Below are positions 9,365 through 17,044 of a stretch of 64,000 nucleotides of DNA, in pieces. Source of the DNA: Metabacillus niabensis (GTDB lineage Bacteria > Bacillota > Bacilli > Bacillales > Bacillaceae). Positions within the stretch are counted from its first letter, which is position 1. Each line of letters begins with the position of its first letter. Location of the stretch: NCBI RefSeq assembly GCF_020524345.1, contig NZ_JAIVLH010000004.1, positions 62,001-126,000 of the forward strand, in the 5' to 3' direction. Made by a program: the position numbers and the translations under genes. Under the pieces are notes generated by a model. The model did not search any database and was not told the DNA's origin. It was given only the letters and a program-made list of their open reading frames with translations.

Positions 9365-11636
9365 AGATAATTATCAGGAAAAATGGAGAGTTAGACCAGA
9401 TGGATATGACAAGGTGACAGGTTCCTTAAAATATTTAACCGACTATACCTTTCCGAACATGTTATACGGTAAGGTGCTTAGAAGCTCCTATCCACACGCG
9501 AAAATAAAATCTATTGTTACAGAAGAAGCAGAGAAATTGGAGGGTGTAAAAGCAGTAATAACGTATAAAGATGTTCCGGGAATGAATCGGTTTGGACTAA
9601 TTTTTCCGGATCAGCCTGTGTTTTGTGAGGATGTAGTCCGTTATGTAGGTGATGCAGTTGCAGCAGTTGCGGCAATAAGTGAAGAGATCTCAGAAAAAGC
9701 TCTTTCTCTAATCCATCTAGAATATGAACCGCTTGAAGTAATGGATAGTCCTGAAAAATCACTAAGCAGTTCCTGTATATCGTTACATCCGTCAGGAAAC
9801 ATTCTTCATCGGGCAAGCTATAAAAATAGTGAACAAGTTTTAGTAGAGCTAAAGAATTGTCCGTATGTTGTAGAAGACACATATGAAACTCCTAGGCAAA
9901 TGCACGCCTATATGGAAACAGAGGGAGGTGTAGTCGTTCCAGAAGAAGATGGGAAAGTGACTGTTTATGCAGCAACCCAACATGGGTTCAAAGATCGAAT
10001 GCAGTTAGCGAGAATTTTATCCATACCAGAAAGTAAAATACGTGTCGTTTCAAGTCCGATTGGTGGTTCATTTGGAGGTAAAGATGAGCTGAATATTCAA
10101 CCATATGCAGCGTTACTTGCTTTAAAAACAAAGCTACCTGTCAAACTTCATAATAAACGAAGTGAATCGGTTAGAGCAGGTATTAAACGTCATCCAATGA
10201 AAATGAAAATGATTACTGGTGCAAATAAGGATGGGAAGCTTGTTGGTCATTATGTCAGGATTACAGCGGATACCGGAGCATATGCGACCCTTGGACCAGC
10301 GGTTTTAGACTTTGCGGTAGAGCATGCTGCAGGTCCATATATTATTCCATATATTGATGTTGAAGGTGTATCTGTTTTTACAAATAATGGAGTAGCAGGT
10401 GAGTATCGAGGATTTGGAGGAAATCAAGTGACCTTCGCTTTAGAGACACAGATTGAAAGGTTAGCAGAGTTACTGAAAATTGATTCGATTCAATTCCGCG
10501 AGAAGAACCTCCGCAAAGCAGATGACCCAGGTCCACTAGGTCAACGAATTGTTAAAAATGATGGAGCAAAATCAGTGCTTACGATGATAAAGACATCATC
10601 TGTATTGATGGATCAGCCGAAGAAACATCCTAATAAATTAACAGGAAAGGGAGTAGCTATCACGATGCACGGAGGGGGCCTTGGATTCGGAAGGCCTGAT
10701 CCTTCAGGCGCAAGGCTTTCATTAACAAAGGATGGACAAATCGAAATTGCATTTGGATTTGAAGAGTTTGGTCAAGGCTTAATCGCTTCGATTGAGATCA
10801 TGTTAATGGAAGCACTGAATTGTAGTAAAGAAGATATAAAAATCGTGATTGGAGATACTGATCTTGTTCCTTCGTCAGGCTCATCCACAGCATCTCGGTC
10901 AACTAATATGATATGGAACGGAATTCAGAAATTAAAGGAACCATTTATAGATAAAGTATTAGATTTGGTTGCCGACTATACGAATACTACAAGGAAACTT
11001 CTCTATTTAGGTGAGAATGGAATATGGAGAAAAGGCAAGCGAAATCAATTTGTGTTAAGTTATCGTGAGCTTGCAAACTTTGCAGATCTTTCCCATATTA
11101 CGTTTCAAACACATTTTCATTTTCCGACAACACCAGATCCTGTAATCGGCGGACATTATTTATATAGCTTTGCCGCAGTAGCAGCTGCGGTTGAAGTTGA
11201 TTTGTTAACAGGACAAGTAAAAGTGATAAAATTGGATCATGCCGTTGCAGCAGGGCCTGTCGTCAATCCTCTTGGTTATTTGGGACAAATTGAAGGTGGA
11301 GCTGTCATGGGTTTAGGGTTTACTTTATTTGAAGACTCAGTGATGGAAAATGGACGTTATCATACAGAAAACTTCGATTCTTATTTAATACCAACAATTA
11401 AGGATATTCCAAACGAAACGACCGTTATGGTTGATGAATCTTTAATGGAAGGAGATGTGTTTGGTCCTAGAGGTGTCGGTGAAATTGGAACGGTCGCAAT
11501 TGCACCTGCTATAACAGCAGCGATTCATCAAGCTTGCGGGATATGGGTGAAAAAACTTCCCGTTTCTTCCGAAGAAATATTGAATGCTTTGCAGGAAATA
11601 TTACCCTGCAAAGCAGGAGGTGCTTCAAGTGGCTGA
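9351..11636 (+). CDS. pucD: Xanthine dehydrogenase, molybdopterin-binding subunit (PucD-like)
   Basis: Catalytic large subunit of 761 residues that binds the molybdenum cofactor and hydroxylates hypoxanthine and xanthine. An N-terminal aldehyde oxidase/xanthine dehydrogenase a/b hammerhead domain (residues 20-125) precedes the Moco domain. Marks are GGSFGGKDE near residue 238, GEYRGFGGNQ near 350, EEFGQG near 470 and GPRGVGEIG near 705, where the Glu is the expected catalytic base (about residue 711). Length and motif order are normal for the family. It overlaps pucC by 14 bases and pucE by 8. Xanthine is the inferred substrate from the operon order; other purine-like substrates are possible. 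Confidence 0.92.
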   Translation: MELNRDNYQEKWRVRPDGYDKVTGSLKYLTDYTFPNMLYGKVLRSSYPHAKIKSIVTEEAEKLEGVKAVITYKDVPGMNRFGLIFPDQPVFCEDVVRYVGDAVAAVAAISEEISEKALSLIHLEYEPLEVMDSPEKSLSSSCISLHPSGNILHRASYKNSEQVLVELKNCPYVVEDTYETPRQMHAYMETEGGVVVPEEDGKVTVYAATQHGFKDRMQLARILSIPESKIRVVSSPIGGSFGGKDELNIQPYAALLALKTKLPVKLHNKRSESVRAGIKRHPMKMKMITGANKDGKLVGHYVRITADTGAYATLGPAVLDFAVEHAAGPYIIPYIDVEGVSVFTNNGVAGEYRGFGGNQVTFALETQIERLAELLKIDSIQFREKNLRKADDPGPLGQRIVKNDGAKSVLTMIKTSSVLMDQPKKHPNKLTGKGVAITMHGGGLGFGRPDPSGARLSLTKDGQIEIAFGFEEFGQGLIASIEIMLMEALNCSKEDIKIVIGDTDLVPSSGSSTASRSTNMIWNGIQKLKEPFIDKVLDLVADYTNTTRKLLYLGENGIWRKGKRNQFVLSYRELANFADLSHITFQTHFHFPTTPDPVIGGHYLYSFAAVAAAVEVDLLTGQVKVIKLDHAVAAGPVVNPLGYLGQIEGGAVMGLGFTLFEDSVMENGRYHTENFDSYLIPTIKDIPNETTVMVDESLMEGDVFGPRGVGEIGTVAIAPAITAAIHQACGIWVKKLPVSSEEILNALQEILPCKAGGASSG

Positions 11637-12147
11637 GAATGTTGAATTAAAAAATAGAATGGACGAAACTAAAAGAGAAGTAACCTTCGAATTAAATGGT
11701 GAAAAAGTGGATTTAATCGTACCTCCTACTTATCGATTAGTTGATATCCTCAGGAAAGATCTGAATTTAACCGGCACTAAAATATCATGCGAAATAGGTC
11801 GATGTGGTGCTTGTTCAGTATTGATCAATGGTCAGGTTGTAAACTCTTGTTTAGTGATGGCTTATCAGCTTCAAAATGTCAAAGTAGAGACAATTGAATC
11901 TATTTCCAAAAACAGTTTACATCCCATTCAGCAGGCATTTCTTGAAGAAGGGGGTCTACAATGCGGGTATTGTACTCCCGGAATGATTGTAGCACTCTCC
12001 GATTTGCTGGAAAATAACCCTGATCCAACTGATGAAGAGGTATTGGAGCATTTATCAGGAAATTTGTGCAGGTGCACGGGTTACACGGGCATTCTTCGTG
12101 CTATTAAAAATTATAAAGTGAAGATGGTAAAAAAGAGCACTATATGA
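11629..12147 (+). CDS. pucE: Xanthine dehydrogenase, 2Fe-2S subunit (PucE-like)
   Basis: Small electron-transfer subunit of 172 residues. The N-terminal plant-ferredoxin-type cluster site is CEIGRCGACSVLI followed by a Cys in VNSCLV. The C-terminal helical domain carries the second cluster motif CGYCTPGM and later CRCTGY. The chosen start is GTG 11629, six bases after a GGAGGTG ribosome binding site inside the end of pucD; a longer reading from ATG 11584 has no such site. It completes the three-subunit molybdenum hydroxylase. Confidence 0.92.
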   Translation: MAENVELKNRMDETKREVTFELNGEKVDLIVPPTYRLVDILRKDLNLTGTKISCEIGRCGACSVLINGQVVNSCLVMAYQLQNVKVETIESISKNSLHPIQQAFLEEGGLQCGYCTPGMIVALSDLLENNPDPTDEEVLEHLSGNLCRCTGYTGILRAIKNYKVKMVKKSTI

Positions 12148-12169
12148 TAGAAGGGGAGAGTGGGGACTT

Positions 12170-12694
12170 GTGATAACAATACAAAAAGTGAATGAGCTTT
12201 CTAAAAAGGACTTCGTTTTCATGTTTTGCTGGATTTTTGATGAAAAGATTGTTGAACAAGTATCAGATTTACGTCCATTTCCAAGCTATCAATTTCTTCA
12301 TCTTGCTGTAAAAAAGCTGGTGAAAAAATCTCCAATTGAACAGAAACTTTTGCTATTGCAAGCTTTTCCAGGTTTTGTTGACATGATAACACATGGAAGT
12401 TCACAAAAAGCTGATAGTAAGTTAGCAGGGCTTCAATCGCTCTCTTCACGCGAATACAAAAAATTTGTTTTGTTAAATAATAAATATGAAAAGAAATTTG
12501 GATTTCCTTTTGTCATTTCAGTTCGAGGGCACAATAAACAATCCATTTATGATGCCCTAAAAAAAAGAGTAAAACAATCAGAAACTGAGGAAATACTAAA
12601 CTCTCTTGACGAGCTTTTACGGATTTATTTTTATCGATTAAGAGAAACAATCCAAAATGAAGAAAATTACCATTTGGGTCGACAGTCGATGTAA
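12170..12694 (+). CDS. Divergent OHCU decarboxylase-like protein (UraD / PucL N-terminal domain family)
   Basis: A 174-residue protein that aligns with 2-oxo-4-hydroxy-4-carboxy-5-ureidoimidazoline decarboxylase, the step after uricase in ureide formation. Shared marks are LRPFPSYQFLH near residue 36, the YKKFVLLNNKYEKKFGFPFVISVRG block near 95-120, and the helical C terminus. In B. subtilis this domain is fused to uricase in PucL; here it stands alone, 22 bases after pucE. The usual catalytic HPxL motif reads AFPGFV, and the SxxEQxxAGL motif reads QKADSKLAGL, so the catalytic His and other key residues are missing. It is a diverged family member whose activity is doubtful. No uricase is in the window. 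Start GTG 12170. Confidence 0.72.
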   Translation: MITIQKVNELSKKDFVFMFCWIFDEKIVEQVSDLRPFPSYQFLHLAVKKLVKKSPIEQKLLLLQAFPGFVDMITHGSSQKADSKLAGLQSLSSREYKKFVLLNNKYEKKFGFPFVISVRGHNKQSIYDALKKRVKQSETEEILNSLDELLRIYFYRLRETIQNEENYHLGRQSM

Positions 12695-12726
12695 AAAGAA
12701 AATGAATAAGAATATTAATATTTGTT

Positions 12727-12752
12727 ACCGTTCAGCTGCTGAACGGTTTTTT
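12727..12752 (+). terminator. Intrinsic terminator of the puc operon
   Basis: ACCGTTCAGC/GCTGAACGGT perfect inverted repeat followed by six T. The centre is almost palindromic, so the real loop is probably 5-7 bases. Confidence 0.88.
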
Positions 12753-12893
12753 GATAGATAAAAATGAAAGACACAGTAATTTTTAATAAGGATTTTCTCT
12801 AAGCTATTTACAACTTGTTTAAATCTCTGTAAGCTATTGTTTGAATAGTAAGAGTTTTTAAATAAGGTAAAGATATTATTGGGGGAATAAAAT

Positions 12894-13685
12894 TTGATTA
12901 AAGCCATTTTCTTTGATTTAGATGATACGCTACTTTGGGATCAAAAAAGTGTAAAGGAAGCATTTGTTGCTACATGTGAAGTAGCGAAGCAACGATACGG
13001 AATTGATCCTGTCGAACTAGAGGAAGCTGTTAGAAAAGAAGCCGGGGAGCTTTATTCCTCATATGAAACCTATTCATTTACCCAAATGATTGGAATTAAC
13101 CCGTTTGAAGGTCTTTGGGGAAATTTCCTTGACGATGAAGAAAATTTTAAAAAAATGAGTGAAATTGTTCCAACATATCGAAAAGATGCTTGGACTAGAG
13201 GGTTAAAAGCTTGTGGAATTGATGATCCTGAATTTGGTCAAAAGTTGGCTGAGGAATTTCCTGCTCAAAGACGAAAAAGCCCATTTGTGTATGAGGAATC
13301 GTTCTCAGTATTAGATAAACTAAAAGAAAATTACCGTTTGTTATTATTAACAAATGGATCACCGGATTTACAAAATACAAAATTAGAGATTACTCCGGAG
13401 CTTGTACCATACTTTGAACAAATTATTATTTCCGGAGCATTTGGAAAAGGGAAACCAGATCCAACTATTTTTGAGCATGCATTAGAAAAAATGAATCTTT
13501 CCAAAGATGAAGCCATAATGGTAGGAGATAATTTAATGACTGATATCCTCGGAGCATCAAGAATCGGGATGAAATCAGTTTGGATTAATCGTCATGATAA
13601 AGAAAAAAACGAAGTAAAACCCGATTATGAAATCACTCATCTGGAAGAACTTTACCCAATTTTAAATAAATTAAATAATAATTAA
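12894..13685 (+). CDS. HAD family hydrolase (HAD-IA type)
   Basis: Cytosolic HAD phosphatase of 263 residues with an alpha-helical C1 cap. Motif I is [11 protein letters not shown] (Asp7, Asp9 counting from the start). Motif II is LLTNGSP, motif III is the Lys in [11 protein letters not shown], and motif IV is [12 protein letters not shown]. The layout is that of the YjjG/haloacid-dehalogenase-like group, several members of which remove phosphate from nucleoside monophosphates or phosphoglycolate; the substrate is not evident. TTG 12894 lies eight bases after GGGGG. Single gene. Confidence 0.85.
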   Translation: MIKAIFFDLDDTLLWDQKSVKEAFVATCEVAKQRYGIDPVELEEAVRKEAGELYSSYETYSFTQMIGINPFEGLWGNFLDDEENFKKMSEIVPTYRKDAWTRGLKACGIDDPEFGQKLAEEFPAQRRKSPFVYEESFSVLDKLKENYRLLLLTNGSPDLQNTKLEITPELVPYFEQIIISGAFGKGKPDPTIFEHALEKMNLSKDEAIMVGDNLMTDILGASRIGMKSVWINRHDKEKNEVKPDYEITHLEELYPILNKLNNN

Positions 13686-13827
13686 GATTCTTTTTAAGAT
13701 AATATGAGATTCGTTTCCTTTTCTATGTAATGAAGTTTCCATTAAATCTAATTTCTTGATTTATACAAACTAATCCATTTATAGTAAGATTGTATTCCAA
13801 CATGGCCGGCAAAAAGGGGGAAAGTAA

Positions 13828-14196
13828 TTGTTATTATTTATTGGGGGATTAGCACTTTTTTTACTAATTTGTTACTTTATTGTACAGAGGAGCAGATGGA
13901 TCAAAAATGTTCCATGTGTTGACGTAAAGAATCATGATCAAGCAAGTCAAATTGTTGATGTGCGTGATTATAATAATTTATCAACAATGACTATATCCGG
14001 CGCAATTGTTATACCAATACCTTATTTAAAGCGTTATTATCATGAGATTCCTTCAAAAAAAGTTCATGTAATAGCAGGAAGCCAACTTGAAAAAAACATA
14101 GGTATTCGGTTTTTACAAAAAAACGGTTTCGATGTGACTGGATACAGTCTTGCAGAATGCACATGTTCAAGTCATACCAAAAATATGGTTTTATAA
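13828..14196 (+). CDS. Membrane-anchored rhodanese-like protein
   Basis: A 122-residue protein with one N-terminal membrane helix (residues 1-18), followed by a degenerate rhodanese-like fold (IVDVRDYN, ISGAIVIPIPYLKRYYHEIPSKKVHVIAGS). In catalytic rhodaneses a Cys sits in the loop after the central strand. Here that position reads IAGSQLEK with no Cys, although two Cys occur late (ECTCSSH). Sulfur-transfer activity is therefore uncertain. Start TTG 13828 after AAGGGGGAAAG. Single gene between two hydrolase/helicase genes. Confidence 0.6.
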   Translation: MLLFIGGLALFLLICYFIVQRSRWIKNVPCVDVKNHDQASQIVDVRDYNNLSTMTISGAIVIPIPYLKRYYHEIPSKKVHVIAGSQLEKNIGIRFLQKNGFDVTGYSLAECTCSSHTKNMVL

Positions 14197-14210
14197 ATGT
14201 GTTTTAAGTG

Positions 14211-14240
14211 AGTGGGAGCTATTAAGTTTCCACTTTTTTT
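14211..14240 (+). terminator. Intrinsic terminator after rhodanese-like gene
   Basis: AGTGGGAGC / GTTTCCACT stem with imperfect pairing and a seven-T tail. Confidence 0.8.
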
Positions 14241-14331
14241 GTTTACATGGCTTTTTACCTTTTAACATGTTATAGTATGGTTCGTTATAAACGATTTAGA
14301 GATAAGCTGAATTTTGCGAGGAAATGAATGA

Positions 14332-16575
14332 ATGAAATCCACAAATCTATACATTAAATTATGGCAAAAAGCATTGCGAGCAGAAATTATGCACCTTAAA
14401 AAATATGGAAGTACAAAATACGCCCTAAAAAATGGGCAACTAATGTCAAATACGGATGGCTTTACGTATTATTTTGAATCACTTATGCCTCTAAAGGTAC
14501 CAGTTGGCTCCTCGATAAAGGTAGAATCTGGTAAGTTGGTGGTGAATGGTAGGATTTTATCATCTGAAGGCAAAAGTGTTATTCTTTCTTTGGAACAATC
14601 ATTAGGTCATCAACTTTTTGATTTATACTTGCTTCATGACCCTTGGGAGTTATTAGATCAACTTCATGATCGGCTTGATGAGATAAAGGAAAGTAAGAGG
14701 AAACGTGCAAGAGTAAAAAGGTTAATGAATCCTTCTAATGAAGCAAAGCATCCCTCTGCTAACATTAAATCACCTGTTCACGAACTTGTGTTAAGGAGTA
14801 AATATAACCCGGTAACATTCGTTTGGGGTCCACCTGGTACAGGAAAAACATATACACTAAGCCGGGTTGCTGCAAATAAATACAACAAAAAAGATTCGGT
14901 ATTAGTTTTATCGCAAAGTAATCAAGCTGTTGATGTTCTTATGATGGAGATAACACGCTTCATCCATAAGAAAGGTTTATACAGAGAAGGTGATCTTGTA
15001 CGCTATGGATCACAATCGGTGACACATACAGATACATACTTAACAACAAATGAACTGTTCCAAAAAAGACACCCTGATTTAGCAAACGAAAGAGCAGAGC
15101 TCTACGAAGATAGAAGGTTAATGAAAGTATCCTTAGCGGAATCATACAGTCGAAGAGACTCAGAGCAACTTCTGGAGATTGAACGTAAATTATCAAATGT
15201 TTCAGAAAAAATCCGCCATAAGGAAATAGAACTTGTTCATGATGCCGATATTGTAGGAACAACATTGGCTAAAGCAGCCACCGATCCTACTATTTATGAA
15301 AAAAACTTCGATGTAGTCATGGTTGATGAAGCTAGTATGGCTTATGTTCCACAAATTGCATTTGCCGCTTCGTTAGGGAAACGTATTATTATTTGTGGAG
15401 ACTTTAAGCAATTACCACCGATTGCATCAGCCAAACATCCACTTGTTGATGAATGGTTAAGAGAGGATATCTTTCATAAAGCTGGTGTAGTTGAATGGTT
15501 AGACAGAAATGATAGCCAACCTATGCACCCGCATCTGTTTCTTTTAAAAGAGCAGAGAAGAATGCATCCTAATATCTCTTCGTTTACAAATAAATACGTG
15601 TACAATTCTCTTGTAGGTGACCATGAAAGTGTGAGAACGGCAAGACATGAGATTGTTGAGCGTAAACCATTTGCAAATTCCGCATCTGTTTTATTAGATA
15701 GTAGTTATACTGGAATGTACTGTGTAAGCGAAAAAGCTTCTAATTCCAGATATAATTTATGGCATTTATTGTTATCATTCCAAGTCATTCATGAAGCATA
15801 TATTTCAGGGTCAAGGTCAATTGGTTTTGTCACTCCTTATCGAGCTCAAGCAGTATTGATGGAGACATTGTTAAACGAAATATATTCCGAAGAATTGATT
15901 GAAGCAGATATTATATCGGGGACTGTTCATAAATTTCAAGGAAGTGAACGTGACGTTATGGTATTTGATACAGTGGATAGCTTTCCGCAAGAGCGTCCGG
16001 GTATGCTATTAATTGGAAAGAATAGTGAAAGGTTAGTTAATGTAGCCATGACTCGAACAAGAGGTAAGTTTATTCTTCTTGCAGATAAGCATTTTGTCCA
16101 ATCAAAGGTCTATAGCGGCAAAATTATTCGCAAGCTTGTAGAACATCAAATAGCGAGGAAACAAGAGGTTTCTCCACATCAGATTGGTACATGGATTAAA
16201 AACCAACATTCACGGGTAACATGGTTACATGCAATGAAATTAGCATTCCTTATGAAAGAAATACAACAAGCAAGAAGTTCAATCATAATAGGAATGCCAA
16301 TGGAGAAGGACCTGCCTGTGGAATGGAGGACAATGTGTGATGAAAGAAAGTCAACTGTCACATTCTCTATAGTTGCAAGTCATTCTGTTTCAGGAGTTAA
16401 ATATGACAGATTGATAAAAAGAAATGTACCATTTCCATTTATCATCATTGATCAGAAATATCTGTGGCTGGGAATGCCATATGAACTATCAAAAAATAGC
16501 AAACCTCCCTATGTAGCGGTTCGTGTTGCCTCTATAAAGCTGGTTGAATACGTTCATGAACAATTAATTGAATAA
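14332..16575 (+). CDS. SF1 DNA/RNA helicase (UPF1-like) with extra C-terminal domain
   Basis: Superfamily 1 helicase of 747 residues. Walker A is WGPPGTGKTYTLSR near residue 165; motif II is VDEASMAYVPQ near 332; motif III is GDFKQLPPI. Motif IV/V region carries LKEQRRMHPNISSF, motif V GTVHKFQGSERDV near 535, and motif VI NVAMTRTRGKF. This order is that of the UPF1/Dna2/IGHMBP2 group. A helical insertion (residues 240-310) with heptad-like charged repeats resembles a 1B/stalk insertion. The last ~130 residues form a separate alpha/beta domain resembling a phospholipase-D-like fold, but I see no HKD motif. Substrate and role are unknown; DNA repair or RNA turnover are possible. Confidence 0.8.
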   Translation: MKSTNLYIKLWQKALRAEIMHLKKYGSTKYALKNGQLMSNTDGFTYYFESLMPLKVPVGSSIKVESGKLVVNGRILSSEGKSVILSLEQSLGHQLFDLYLLHDPWELLDQLHDRLDEIKESKRKRARVKRLMNPSNEAKHPSANIKSPVHELVLRSKYNPVTFVWGPPGTGKTYTLSRVAANKYNKKDSVLVLSQSNQAVDVLMMEITRFIHKKGLYREGDLVRYGSQSVTHTDTYLTTNELFQKRHPDLANERAELYEDRRLMKVSLAESYSRRDSEQLLEIERKLSNVSEKIRHKEIELVHDADIVGTTLAKAATDPTIYEKNFDVVMVDEASMAYVPQIAFAASLGKRIIICGDFKQLPPIASAKHPLVDEWLREDIFHKAGVVEWLDRNDSQPMHPHLFLLKEQRRMHPNISSFTNKYVYNSLVGDHESVRTARHEIVERKPFANSASVLLDSSYTGMYCVSEKASNSRYNLWHLLLSFQVIHEAYISGSRSIGFVTPYRAQAVLMETLLNEIYSEELIEADIISGTVHKFQGSERDVMVFDTVDSFPQERPGMLLIGKNSERLVNVAMTRTRGKFILLADKHFVQSKVYSGKIIRKLVEHQIARKQEVSPHQIGTWIKNQHSRVTWLHAMKLAFLMKEIQQARSSIIIGMPMEKDLPVEWRTMCDERKSTVTFSIVASHSVSGVKYDRLIKRNVPFPFIIIDQKYLWLGMPYELSKNSKPPYVAVRVASIKLVEYVHEQLIE

Positions 16576-16583
16576 TAATTCTC

Positions 16584-16626
16584 AAAAAAAGAATTGGTGT
16601 GCTTGACAGCTTCCAATTCTTTTTTT
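16584..16626 (+). terminator. Intrinsic terminator after helicase
   Basis: AAAGAATTGG/CCAATTCTTT stem with a 15-base loop and a T-run; A-rich on the 5' side. Confidence 0.88.
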
Positions 16627-16643
16627 ATCATTTAGTTATATAA

Positions 16644-16675
16644 TATGAACATATATACATATTTGAATATATAAT
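16644..16675 (+). promoter_or_regulatory. Probable ArsR/CzrA-type operator overlapping the promoter of the metal-efflux operon
   Basis: A TATGAACATA half and a TATTTGAATAT half lie next to a TATAAT -10 box at 16670-16675, just before the regulator gene. The TATTTGAAT half matches the half-site seen in cadC/czrA operators; the other half is imperfect. Autoregulation by the downstream ArsR protein is inferred. Confidence 0.5.
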
Positions 16676-16695
16676 AAAAGTAAGAGGTGAATGTA

Positions 16696-17022
16696 ATGGA
16701 TGAATCAGTAAATCATGAACAAAAGGATCAAGAGCAACTTGATGAGGAAACACTATTTATTGTTTCACAAACTTTTAAAGCTTTAGGAGATCCAACGAGA
16801 ATTAGAATTCTTCACTTATTGTCCCAAAACGAGCATTCAGTAAATGATATAGCTGAGAAGCTTTCTCTTCTTCAATCAACAGTTTCTCATCAATTAAGGT
16901 TTTTGAAAAACCTTAGATTGGTTAAATATAGACGAGAAGGTACAACATTATTTTATTCTCCGGATGATAATCATGTCATGAATGTCCTGCAGCAAACCAT
17001 TCACCATGCGCAACATCATTAA
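16696..17022 (+). CDS. ArsR/SmtB family metal-sensing repressor
   Basis: Winged-helix repressor of 108 residues of the ArsR/SmtB family. The recognition region reads [27 protein letters not shown], and the N-terminal helix has [14 protein letters not shown]. The C-terminal helix keeps the alpha5 pattern D..H...H..H ([18 protein letters not shown]), which in CzrA/SmtB is the Zn/Co site; there are no alpha3 cysteines as in CadC or ArsR. It is therefore expected to release DNA when zinc or cobalt binds. ATG 16696 is chosen because AAGAGGTG lies six bases upstream. It is followed directly by the ATPase gene. Confidence 0.88.
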   Translation: MDESVNHEQKDQEQLDEETLFIVSQTFKALGDPTRIRILHLLSQNEHSVNDIAEKLSLLQSTVSHQLRFLKNLRLVKYRREGTTLFYSPDDNHVMNVLQQTIHHAQHH

Positions 17023-17044
17023 CTACTCATTGGAGTTGAGAGAA

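Noticed and set aside
12727-12752. Possible repeat shared with 45262-45309 (CCGTTCAG/CTGAACGG)
   Set aside because: Both are short palindromic terminator stems; an 8-base match in stems is likely chance.
14960-15265. 101-codon reverse-strand frame inside the helicase gene
   Set aside because: It is antisense to well-conserved helicase motifs and has no ribosome site; a shadow frame.
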